Shown here: piece after piece, positions 16,406-23,948 of the stretch | How positions within the stretch are numbered: the stretch's first letter is position 1 | Layout: every line of letters starts with the position of its first letter | Source of the DNA: Rhodanobacteraceae bacterium | GTDB taxonomy: Bacteria > Pseudomonadota > Gammaproteobacteria > Xanthomonadales > SZUA-5 | Length of the DNA stretch: 64,000 nucleotides | Assembly: GCA_016717705.1 (NCBI GenBank) | Contig: JADKFD010000010.1 | Span: 36,685 to 100,684, forward strand | Direction of reading: 5' to 3' | Position numbers and translations under genes: made by a program | The notes under the pieces: model-generated | Seen by the model: the letters and a program-made list of their open reading frames with translations, nothing else | Told to the model about the DNA's origin: nothing | Database searches by the model: none

Positions 16406-18816
16406 ATCCGGACGACGCCGTCCGCTACCGGAGCCTGTGCGCCGCATTCGATCGGCTGCATCCGCTCGTGGCGGAGGAGCGTGCCGTGGCGTTGGACGAA
16501 CTGCGCGCCAGCGATCCCGGACTGGTCGATGAACTGATCGAGATGCTCAACGCCAGCGAGCAGCCGGGATTGTCGGTCGATCGCCCGCTGCCGGCGCAAG
16601 CCTTGCCCGACGATCTTGGCGACGAGCGCGGCTATCGCGTGCTGCGCGAGATCGGTCGCGGCGGCATGGGGCGCGTGCTGCTGGCGGAGCGCGCTGATGG
16701 ACGCTTCACCCGTCAGGTTGCGATCAAGGTGCTCGACCGCTCTCCGGACGACGCCGACTGGCGTCGCCGCTTCCTCGCCGAACGCGAAATCCTGGCGCGC
16801 CTGATCCACCCGCAGATCGTGCGCCTGCTGGATGCCGGCGAGACCGCGAGCGGCGTGCCCTATCTGGTGATGGAATACGTCGATGGCGAACCGCTGGATC
16901 GTTATCTGCGGGCCCATGCGCTGGCGTTGGAGGCACGCCTGACGCTGTTCGAGCGGATCGCTGCAGCAGTGGCCTACGCGCACCAGATGCTGGTGGCGCA
17001 CCGCGACATCAAGCCGGCAAACGTGCTGGTCGGCAACGACGGCCAGCCGCACCTGCTCGATTTTGGCATCGCCCGCCTGTTGTCGGAGCAGGCCGCCACG
17101 GCGACCGCGGCGCGCGCGCTGACGCCGCGCTATGCCGCGCCGGAACAGGTCGCCGGCACGCCGAGCACGGCGGCGCTGGATGTCTATCAGCTCGGAGTGC
17201 TGCTCTACGAGATGCTCGCCGGCGTGCCGCCGTTCGCGCAGTACGATGGCGCGGCGCTGCTGCGTGCGGTGCTGGAAGAGGATCCGCCGCCGCCGGGCAA
17301 GCTGGCGCGGTCGCGCGATGCGGTCGACGCGCGGCGCATCGATGCCGACCTGGATGCCATCTGCCTGCGCGCGCTGCGCAAGGAGCCATCCCGGCGCTAC
17401 GCCAGTGTCGATGCGCTGCTGGCCGATCTGGAACGCTGGCGCAAGGGCGAACCGGTGCGCGCCAGCGACGGCGGCTGGTGGTATCGCAGCAGCAAGTTCG
17501 CGCGGCGGCATTGGCGGTCACTGGCGATTGTGCTGTTGCTGCTCGGGTTGACTGCAGGCTTCGTTGCGCGGCTGGATCGCGAACTTGAACGCAGCGAACG
17601 TGAGCGCGAGGTGGCGCTGCAGGCCACCGAGCTGATCGTCGACGTGATCGGGCAGGCCGATCCCTCGCGCGCGCAAGGCGAGGAACTGACCCTGCGCGAG
17701 GCGCTTGACCAGAGCGTCGAACGCCTGCGACAGATCGAGAATCTGCCGCCTTCGGTGCGCGCCCGCGTGCTCGAGGCGGTCGGCGCCACCTATGTCGAGC
17801 TGTCGAAGCCGAGCCAGGCCATTCCGTTGCTGGGTGAGGCCGCCGCTGCCTTCCGACGCGACGGTGACATCGACGGCCAGTTGCGCGCGCAGCATGCGCA
17901 GGCCATTGCCATGCAGGACCTGGGCAATTATCCGCAGGCGCAGGCGGCGCTCGAGGCCGTACTGGCGGCGCGCGCCGCCGCCGGACTGCGCGGCGATGCC
18001 TTCGAAGCGGAGCTGCACAGTTCTCTGGCCAACCTGCACCAGTACCAGCGGCGGCGTCCCGAGGCGCTGGCAGAGTTCGACCAGGCGCTGGTCATCCTGC
18101 GCGCCATGGCCAGTCCAGACCAGGAGCAGCTGGCGCATACCCTGAGAAATCTCGGTGATATCCGCACCGCGCAGGGCGATGTGGCCGGCGGTCTTGCGGC
18201 CCTGGTCGAGGCCCAGGAGCTGATCCACAAGCTCTACGGTCCGGACCATCCGGACAGCATCCGCTTGCTGCGCATGCTCGGCCGCAATGCGCAACGGCGC
18301 GGCGCCTATGACGAAGCGCTCGGCTATTTCGAACAGGGCTGGGAACGCGCCAGGCGCGTATTTACGGCACCACATGGCGTACGCACGCTGCTGGCACACC
18401 CGCTGGCGCTGGCCTATCTGCACCGCGGCGATGTCGAAGCTGGCGAGCGGTTGATGCGTCAGGCTGCCGATGAGGCCGATGCCTTGTATCCGCCGCAACA
18501 CCCGAGTCGCGCCACCATCGCCGCCGATCTGGCGCTGATCCTGCTGGCAGCCGACAAGTTCGACGAAGCGCGGACCCTGGCGGAGTCGGCCCGGGACGTG
18601 CGCCGGGCCATCGGCGACGAAGACACCTCGGTCGCGCAGCCGGAACTGCTGCTGGCGGTGCTCGATTGCCTGGGCGACAGGCCGGTTTCACAGGGCGTCC
18701 GACGCCGTCGCCGCGCTCGATCGCGTGCGGGCGGATCCCGATGCTCTCGCCGGCACTGGCTGCGGCCGCTATGCCCGGCACGCGGCAGAGCGTTCCGCGA
18801 ATCCCCCGGTACCTGA
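16378..18816 (+). CDS. Membrane Ser/Thr protein kinase with TPR sensor region
   Basis: 812 residues from an ATG inside the sigma-factor gene. The Hanks-type kinase domain (about 84-350) has the glycine loop IGRGGMGRVLLAE, VAIKVLD, HRDIKPANV (about 205-213) and DFGIARLL. A transmembrane helix (LAIVLLLLGLTAGFVA, about 381-398) follows. About 400 residues of extracytoplasmic TPR-like repeats come next (PSQAIPLLGEAAAAFRRDGD, NYPQAQAALEAVLAARAAAG). Near 18690 the frame appears to shift: the natural end reads SDAVAALDRVRADPDALAG...NPPVPE with a stop at 18820 in another frame, while the annotated frame ends in an Arg-rich tail. Probably a one-base error or a recent mutation. Partner of the overlapping ECF sigma factor. 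Confidence 0.88.
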   Translation: MAAEDPATVDPDDAVRYRSLCAAFDRLHPLVAEERAVALDELRASDPGLVDELIEMLNASEQPGLSVDRPLPAQALPDDLGDERGYRVLREIGRGGMGRVLLAERADGRFTRQVAIKVLDRSPDDADWRRRFLAEREILARLIHPQIVRLLDAGETASGVPYLVMEYVDGEPLDRYLRAHALALEARLTLFERIAAAVAYAHQMLVAHRDIKPANVLVGNDGQPHLLDFGIARLLSEQAATATAARALTPRYAAPEQVAGTPSTAALDVYQLGVLLYEMLAGVPPFAQYDGAALLRAVLEEDPPPPGKLARSRDAVDARRIDADLDAICLRALRKEPSRRYASVDALLADLERWRKGEPVRASDGGWWYRSSKFARRHWRSLAIVLLLLGLTAGFVARLDRELERSEREREVALQATELIVDVIGQADPSRAQGEELTLREALDQSVERLRQIENLPPSVRARVLEAVGATYVELSKPSQAIPLLGEAAAAFRRDGDIDGQLRAQHAQAIAMQDLGNYPQAQAALEAVLAARAAAGLRGDAFEAELHSSLANLHQYQRRRPEALAEFDQALVILRAMASPDQEQLAHTLRNLGDIRTAQGDVAGGLAALVEAQELIHKLYGPDHPDSIRLLRMLGRNAQRRGAYDEALGYFEQGWERARRVFTAPHGVRTLLAHPLALAYLHRGDVEAGERLMRQAADEADALYPPQHPSRATIAADLALILLAADKFDEARTLAESARDVRRAIGDEDTSVAQPELLLAVLDCLGDRPVSQGVRRRRRARSRAGGSRCSRRHWLRPLCPARGRAFRESPGT

Positions 18817-18837
18817 ATAGGGGCCCGGTGTCCCTCG

Positions 18838-18990
18838 TAGCCCGGTGTACGCGCGTCAGCGCGTTCACCGGGTGCGCTGCGTCGCCCCGCGCCAGGTGAA
18901 TCGACTACGCGATACATCGGCCTACCCGGCTTCATCGCGTTCGGCCGGTGAATCGCTGCGCGATACACCGGCCGACCCAAGCCCGTGATC
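18838..18990. repeat. Family D repeats (GTAGCCCGGTGTACGCGC type)
   Basis: GTAGCCCGGTGTACGCGCGT followed by CAGCGCGTTCACCGGG, then diverged relatives (GCGATACATCGGCCTACC, GGCCGGTGAATCGCTGCGCG). A further copy is at 61317-61403. Confidence 0.65.
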
Positions 18991-19006
18991 GCCGCGGCAT
19001 TCACTC

Positions 19007-19180
19007 GAACCCGTCCCGATGCAGCCGTTCGCCATCGGTGAGCAGGCGCGCCGTGAACACCGAGCCATCGATCGTCGCAATGCAATCCGGCGCGACGCTG
19101 CCGACCAGCAGCGTGGTGTCGCCCCAGGACGCGAGGTTGGCGAAGCGTTGCGGCGGTGCCATTCCCGCAGCGCAGGTGGG
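19007..19180 (-). pseudogene. C-terminal fragment of a secreted protein ending RDGFE
   Basis: On the minus strand a frame reads MAPPQRFANLASWGDTTLLVG, then SVAPDCIATIDGSVF and GERLHRDGFE plus stop. The ending repeats the [FH]RxGFE signature of the protein at 3069-4748. Upstream the frame runs directly into a run of C/G homopolymer (19192-19208), so the rest of the gene is missing or lost in assembly. Confidence 0.5.
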
Positions 19181-19213
19181 GCGGGGGGCGGCCCCCCCCC
19201 CCCCCCCCGCCCG
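19178..19213. other. C homopolymer tract, possible assembly junction
   Basis: GGCGGGGGGCGG is followed by about 17 consecutive C. It interrupts the reading frame of the RDGFE fragment. A similar G tract occurs at 58382-58444. Confidence 0.6.
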
Positions 19214-19333
19214 GCGGCGCCCGTCCGGGTCCGCGTCGCGCCAACCGGGCCGGAGAAAACGCCACGATCTTGCGCATGTGCCCGTTGAAGGACGTCAGAT
19301 CGACGTCCGCACTTCAACTGCCGGAGATCCGCC

Positions 19334-20374
19334 ATGTCGCGCCACCTGTCCTTGATCGCTTCCGCCCTTGCCCTCGCGTTCGCCGCGCAGGCGTCTGCCC
19401 AATCCGTGGTCTACAGCCATGATTTCGACAGCGTCGGTGGCTGGCCGGATTCCGACGTCAGCGGCGACCTCACCGCCGTCTACACCGTGGTCGGCAGCGA
19501 ATACCTGATCAATCCGTTGAAGAACATGGCCTATGCGCTGGCGCCGGCGCCAGCCAGCAGCCCGTCGCCGGACATGGTGGTCGAGAGCGATGTGCGCATG
19601 AACGCATCGCAGGCGCAATCGCGCGCCGGCATCGCCTGCCGTGTCGGCAGCAATCACAGCTTTTACGCCTTCAATGTGATCGCCAGCGGCAGTTACGAGA
19701 TCGTGCGTGTGCGCGGCGAGGATGCCGAGGTGCTGACCTCGGGCGCGATCGGCTTCGATCCCGCCGACGGCGCGCATCTGAAGGCGGTCTGCCGCGGCGC
19801 CAGCCTCAGCTTCTACGCCAACGGCGACCTGCTCGACGAAGTGACCGACAACCGTATCGGCGCGGGTAATGGCGCCGGTCTGCTGTCGGTGTCGCCGGTC
19901 GTGGCGGCCACCAACGCCGCATTCGACAACTTCTCGATCGCCAGTTTCGCTGGCTCGCCCGGCGGCAAGGTGACCGCGCCACCGCAGTCGTCGGCGCGTC
20001 CGTCAACGGATGTCGGCGGCGGTGGCGGTGGCCTGGAGATGGGCGGCGATCTGCCGGTCATCGACGAGATGGCACTGTATGCCGACGACGGTTTCGGCAA
20101 ACCCGGTGACAAGCGCTCGCTGTTCGACACCGGCAAGGCACGCGTTTATCTGGTGATGGAAATGAACGATCCGCTGCCGGCGCAGTTCCGCGCCGAGTGG
20201 AAGGCGATCCGCGGCAGCGAGGAAACCACCGTGCTCAACGGCAAATACGACAGCCCGGGAAACAACCGCCGCGTGTGGCTGTACGCTGACCGCGACTGGA
20301 GCGCCGGCCTGTATCGCGTCGACGTCTACGCCAACGGCCAGTTGCTCGATCAGCGCGAGTTCTCGGTGTATTGA
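19334..20374 (+). CDS. Secreted protein of unknown function
   Basis: 346 residues. Signal peptide MSRHLSLIASALALAFAAQASAQ. The N-terminal ~200 residues look like a concanavalin-type beta sandwich (VYSHDFDSVGGWPDSD, SDVRMNASQAQSRAGIACRVG, FYAFNVIASGSYEIVRV, LKAVCRGASLSFYANGDLL). A Gly-rich linker (VGGGGGGLEMGG) leads to a C-terminal domain (KARVYLVMEMNDPLPAQFRAEW, SAGLYRVDVYANGQLLDQREFSVY), possibly an Ig-like sandwich. No active-site pattern was found. It could bind a polysaccharide or be a surface protein; this is inference only. Confidence 0.75.
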   Translation: MSRHLSLIASALALAFAAQASAQSVVYSHDFDSVGGWPDSDVSGDLTAVYTVVGSEYLINPLKNMAYALAPAPASSPSPDMVVESDVRMNASQAQSRAGIACRVGSNHSFYAFNVIASGSYEIVRVRGEDAEVLTSGAIGFDPADGAHLKAVCRGASLSFYANGDLLDEVTDNRIGAGNGAGLLSVSPVVAATNAAFDNFSIASFAGSPGGKVTAPPQSSARPSTDVGGGGGGLEMGGDLPVIDEMALYADDGFGKPGDKRSLFDTGKARVYLVMEMNDPLPAQFRAEWKAIRGSEETTVLNGKYDSPGNNRRVWLYADRDWSAGLYRVDVYANGQLLDQREFSVY

Positions 20375-20425
20375 TCTGGTTGTTGGTTGTTGGTCAAAGC
20401 ATGGCGTCGCAGTCGGGCGGCTGTT

Positions 20426-20496
20426 GTGGGAGCGGGCTTGTCCCGCGAGCTTCTCGCTTCCCAAGGCAAAAGCTCGCGGGGTGAACCCGCTCCCAC
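20426..20496. repeat. Family B repeat (GTGGGAGCGGG type)
   Basis: GTGGGAGCGGGCTTGTCCCGCGAGC and, inverted, GCTCGCGGGGTGAACCCGCTCCCAC. Other copies lie at 25873-25986, 42283-42351 and 49579-49650. This is a REP-like family widespread in pseudomonads and xanthomonads. Confidence 0.85.
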
Positions 20497-20562
20497 AGAG
20501 AGGCAGAAGCGCGCGGGACGCTCTTCAACCGACCTGCACACAGTCTCAGGCAAGGCAGAAAC

Positions 20563-20590
20563 AAAAAAGGGCCGCGCAATCGCGCGGCCC
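20563..20590 (-). terminator. Intrinsic terminator of the metalloprotease gene
   Basis: On the minus strand an 11-nt arm GGGCCGCGCGA pairs through TCGCGCGGCCC-type complement and is followed by six T. It lies 20 bases past the stop of the gene starting at 21841. Confidence 0.85.
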
Positions 20591-20611
20591 TTCATGCAAA
20601 CACTCAACCGC

Positions 20612-21841
20612 TCAGCGGAACGCCGCAATCGTCGCCTTGGTGTTGTTCAACACGCGCTGGTTGTGACTGCGAGTGGTGGTTCCCATCGGTACGCCGCTGC
20701 GCAGCTTGGCCGGGTTGGACCAGTAGTTGATGCGGTTGCAGGTGCCGGTGCTGCAGGCATAGGCCATGATCGTGCGCCAGCCGCCGGCCGGGTACTGGTA
20801 ACCGTGACCGTAGGCGTAGGGTGTATTCGTCGGATCATTGGTCGGATCGTGGCGTGCGCTCTGCAGGTGTCCGATCTCGTGGCCAAACGAGTAGTAGCCG
20901 GTCGAACAACTGTAGTGCGCGGCGGCGAAGGCGGTGGTTGCCGTGGCGCCGATCGCCGAGGCGAGGCCGCAGGAGCTGGCGTTGTCGATGATCAGCATCA
21001 CCACATCGGCCGCATTGGTATTGCGCAGCGAGTGAATGCTGTCCATGTAACCGTCGCTGGTGCCGCGGAAGCGCGACAAATCAGTCGAGAAGCTGCCCGA
21101 TTCGACGTAGGACGTGGTGTAGACACCGGCCAGCTGCATGCTGATTTCGACGCCCGAATTGGTGTAGCCGGCATTGGTTTCCGACAGCGCCAGATTGACG
21201 AAGTTGGTGGTGTTGCCGATCTTGGCCTTTGCGGCATTGGTGATCACCACCATGACGCGGATCGTTGAAACCGCACGACTGGTGCCGTCCTCGATGCCGA
21301 TATTGCCGACCGGAAGTTCCTTGTACTCGGCCGGGTGATCCGGCGGCATCTTCGCTTCGTCGATGGTCGCCAGAACGTGCTGGCCGCGACCGAGCGAGCT
21401 CAATTTGTGCAGGCGGCCATCAATGCGCAGCGTGCCGGCAAACTCGTCGCCATTCTTGACCAGGGTCACCGTGTTCATCAGATCCTGCGGATCCATGCGG
21501 CCGTTGGTGCCCGGCGCGCTCGACTTGCCTTCGATATAGCCGTTCCAGATCAGCGTGCCGTCGGCGGAATAGCTGGAATCGGTGCGCACGGCGACCACTG
21601 TCCGGTTTCCGGAAAGTACGATTTCCACCCGCTGGCTGTCGATCGCCAGCAGCGAACTGTCGAGTTGCATCAGCGTCAATTTCTCGGTGCTGGCTTCGGC
21701 ACGAAATCCGGCGACGACAGGGTTGTTGTTGTCGATGGCCGCGCGGCTGGGCTGCGCGAACGGAGCAGCCAGAGCGGAAGCGGAGAACAAGGCAAGCGCA
21801 AGTGCCAGCGTCAGGCGCTGGCCAGTGACGGCAGTAGTCAT
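20612..21841 (-). CDS. Secreted zinc metalloprotease, metzincin (reprolysin-like)
   Basis: 409 residues from the ATG at 21841, which gives a signal peptide (MTTAVTGQRLTLALALALFSASALA). The zinc motif is FGHEIGHLQSARHDP, i.e. HExxH followed six residues later by the third His and Asp. The usual metzincin Gly is replaced by Ser. A downstream Met (TIMAYACSTGTC) fits the Met-turn. N-terminal to this is a propeptide-like region (SSLLAIDSQRVEIVLSGNRTVVAVRTD) and the strand IRVMVVITNAAKAKIG that begins the catalytic domain. Conserved cysteines suggest disulfides. An extracellular protease is expected. An intrinsic terminator follows. Confidence 0.85.
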   Translation of the reverse strand: MTTAVTGQRLTLALALALFSASALAAPFAQPSRAAIDNNNPVVAGFRAEASTEKLTLMQLDSSLLAIDSQRVEIVLSGNRTVVAVRTDSSYSADGTLIWNGYIEGKSSAPGTNGRMDPQDLMNTVTLVKNGDEFAGTLRIDGRLHKLSSLGRGQHVLATIDEAKMPPDHPAEYKELPVGNIGIEDGTSRAVSTIRVMVVITNAAKAKIGNTTNFVNLALSETNAGYTNSGVEISMQLAGVYTTSYVESGSFSTDLSRFRGTSDGYMDSIHSLRNTNAADVVMLIIDNASSCGLASAIGATATTAFAAAHYSCSTGYYSFGHEIGHLQSARHDPTNDPTNTPYAYGHGYQYPAGGWRTIMAYACSTGTCNRINYWSNPAKLRSGVPMGTTTRSHNQRVLNNTKATIAAFR

Positions 21842-22032
21842 CGTTTGAATCCCCAGTTGGATGTGAGCCCCGTCAGCACAAGCCGGCGTACAACGCGGAT
21901 CCCCATCCGCCACCAGCCTCACCCGAGGCCCCGGAAAGATGCTACGAAGGCAACTGAAGGTCAACTGGCAGTGCAGCAATGTGATAGCGCGTTGGTGCAT
22001 CGGTCGCGCGATGTGGTTGGCTGCAACCGGAA

Positions 22033-22121
22033 GTAGGTCACGTTGGCCGCGCTCCTTGGCCTACGTGACATCGCGCGCGCCATTGTCACGTAGGCCGAAA
22101 AGCACGGCCAACGTGACCTAC
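22033..22121. repeat. Family A repeat, copy 5
   Basis: GTAGGTCACGTTGGCCGCG ... CACGGCCAACGTGACCTAC, with the inner pair GGCCTACGTGACA / TGTCACGTAGGCC. One of the most regular copies. Confidence 0.92.
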
Positions 22122-22181
22122 CTGACAGAGGCGCCACCTTTGCCTGGGTCCATCGCGCCAATAGCTCGCGCCATGCGAGCC

Positions 22182-22258
22182 TTTCCCGGTTCCCGGTTCC
22201 CGGTTCCCGGTTCCCGGTTCCCGGTTCCCGATTCCCGATTCCCGATTCCCGATTCCCG
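22182..22258. repeat. Heptamer tandem repeat
   Basis: Six units of TTCCCGG pass into four units of TTCCCGA, ending just before the permease stop codon. A simple-sequence tract prone to slippage. Confidence 0.9.
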
Positions 22259-22261
22259 CCG

Positions 22262-23659
22262 CTACACCCACCCCGTCAGGTAATAGGTCAGGATGACCAC
22301 AAACACCGCCAGCGTCTTGATCACGGTGATCGCAAAAATGTCCTTGTAGGACTGCCGGTGGGTCAGGCCGGTCACCGCCAGCAAGGTGATCACGGCGCCA
22401 TTGTGCGGCAGCGTGTCCATGCCGCCCGAGGCCATCGCGGCCACTCGATGCAGCACTTCCATCGGGATGCCGGCGGCGTTGGCGTTGGCGATGAAGGTCT
22501 CGCTCATCGCCGCCAGCGCGATGCTCATGCCGCCCGATGCCGAACCGGTGATGCCGGCCAGCGAGGTGACCGTGATCGCCTCGTTGACCAGTGGATTGGG
22601 AATCGCACCCAGCGCATTGGCGACCAGCAGGAAGCCCGGAAGGGCTGCAATCACCGCGCCAAAGCCATATTCGGAGGCCGTGTTCATCGCCGCCAGCATC
22701 GCCCCGCCGATGGCCTGCTTGCTGCTTTCGGCAAAGCTCTGGATCACCGGTGCCCAGGCAAACAGCAGCACGCAGGCAATGCCCACCAGCAGCGCGCCTT
22801 GCACCGCCCAGATCGCCGCGACCTTGGACACTTCCTGTACCACCGGCGCGGCGGTACCCATCACCGCGGGCACGAATTCATGCGTCTTGCCGTAGACCTG
22901 CGGGATCCAGATCGTGAACAGTTTGTTGCTCACGCCGACCAGCACCAGCGGCAGGATCGCGATCAGTGGATTGGCCAGCTGGCCGCCGCTGAACGGTGCC
23001 GGCTCATTCAGCAGATTGTCGCCGTAGCCTTCGCCCGCGGCCAGGGCGGCGCGGCGACGCCATTCCAGATAGCTCAGGCCGCAGATCAGGATGAAGATGG
23101 CGCCGACCACGCCCAGGATTGGTGCGGCCCAGGTGTCGGTGCCGAAAAACGAGGTCGGAATGATGTTCTGGATTTGCGGCGTGCCCGGCAGCGCGTCCAT
23201 GGTGAAGGTGAATGCACCAACGGCAATCGTGCCCGGAATCAGGCGTTTGGGAATGTCGCTCTGGCGGAACAGTTCCGCGGCAAACGGGTAGACCGCAAAC
23301 ACCACGACGAACAGCGACACGCCACCGTAGGTCAGGATCGCGCACACCAGCACGATCGACAGCATCGCCCGCTGCGCGCCGACCACGCGGATCGTCGCGG
23401 CGACGATCGACTTGCTGAAACCAGAGATCTCGATCAGCTTGCCGAACACCGCGCCAAGCAGGAACACCGGGAAATACAGCTTCAGGAAACCGACCATCTT
23501 GTCCATGAACAGGCCGGTGAACATCGGCGCGACCAGTTCGGGATCGGTCAGCAGCACCGCACCGAGCGCCGCCACCGGCGCGAACAGGATCACGCTGTAG
23601 CCGCGATAGGCCACCACCATCAGGAAGATCAGCGCAGCGAGGACGGTCAGTAAGGCCAT
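22262..23659 (-). CDS. GntP-family permease
   Basis: 465 residues with about 12 hydrophobic segments. It matches the GntP/gluconate:H+ symporter family, as shown by GGVSLFVVVFAVYPFAAELFR, the conserved DALPGTPQIQNIIPTSFFGTD, the late ITGSASGGMSIALAAMSETF and AMASGGMDTLPHNGAV. Family members import gluconate, related sugar acids or short hydroxy acids such as 3-hydroxybutyrate. The 'GSASGGMSIAL' and 'DTLPHNG' motifs fit the hydroxy-acid branch as well as gluconate, so the substrate stays open. No kinase or dehydrogenase gene is adjacent. The stop is next to a heptamer repeat tract. Confidence 0.92.
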   Translation of the reverse strand: MALLTVLAALIFLMVVAYRGYSVILFAPVAALGAVLLTDPELVAPMFTGLFMDKMVGFLKLYFPVFLLGAVFGKLIEISGFSKSIVAATIRVVGAQRAMLSIVLVCAILTYGGVSLFVVVFAVYPFAAELFRQSDIPKRLIPGTIAVGAFTFTMDALPGTPQIQNIIPTSFFGTDTWAAPILGVVGAIFILICGLSYLEWRRRAALAAGEGYGDNLLNEPAPFSGGQLANPLIAILPLVLVGVSNKLFTIWIPQVYGKTHEFVPAVMGTAAPVVQEVSKVAAIWAVQGALLVGIACVLLFAWAPVIQSFAESSKQAIGGAMLAAMNTASEYGFGAVIAALPGFLLVANALGAIPNPLVNEAITVTSLAGITGSASGGMSIALAAMSETFIANANAAGIPMEVLHRVAAMASGGMDTLPHNGAVITLLAVTGLTHRQSYKDIFAITVIKTLAVFVVILTYYLTGWV

Positions 23660-23745
23660 GGGCAGTCGTTGACCAGGAAGTCAGGCCCCGAGTCTGGGTG
23701 AATGGGCCTGGGTTCGACAGCGTACGAAAGGGCAGGGGGGATGAA

Positions 23746-23868
23746 GTAGGAGCGACGTGTGCGTCGCGACCTGCGCCCGCGGTCAGAAGCATCGCGTGCG
23801 AGCGCGCTCCTACAACCCCGCCGAAAGTCCCCGGAAAATTTGCAGGAGCGCGCTCGCGCGCGATGGCG
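23746..23868. repeat. Family C repeats upstream of the channel gene
   Basis: GTAGGAGCGACGTGTGCGTCGCGACC pairs with GCGTGCGAGCGCGCTCCTAC (23793-23812). A half copy TGCAGGAGCGCGCTCGCGCGCG follows at 23840. Confidence 0.75.
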
Positions 23869-23948
23869 CTATCCACCCAACCCGAAGCGCCCTCGCCAAC
23901 GACGGTGCTAGAGTGCGCTTTAGACACAATCTTCACCTGGAGCAGGCC

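Noticed and set aside
20426..20496. Hairpin considered as a riboswitch or small RNA
   Set aside because: It belongs to the GTGGGAGCGGG REP-like family with several other copies in this window.
22182..22258. Tandem 7-mers and other short tandem tracts considered as a CRISPR array
   Set aside because: Unit length 7 with no spacers; no cas genes anywhere in the window. The minisatellite at 56337 fails for the same reason.
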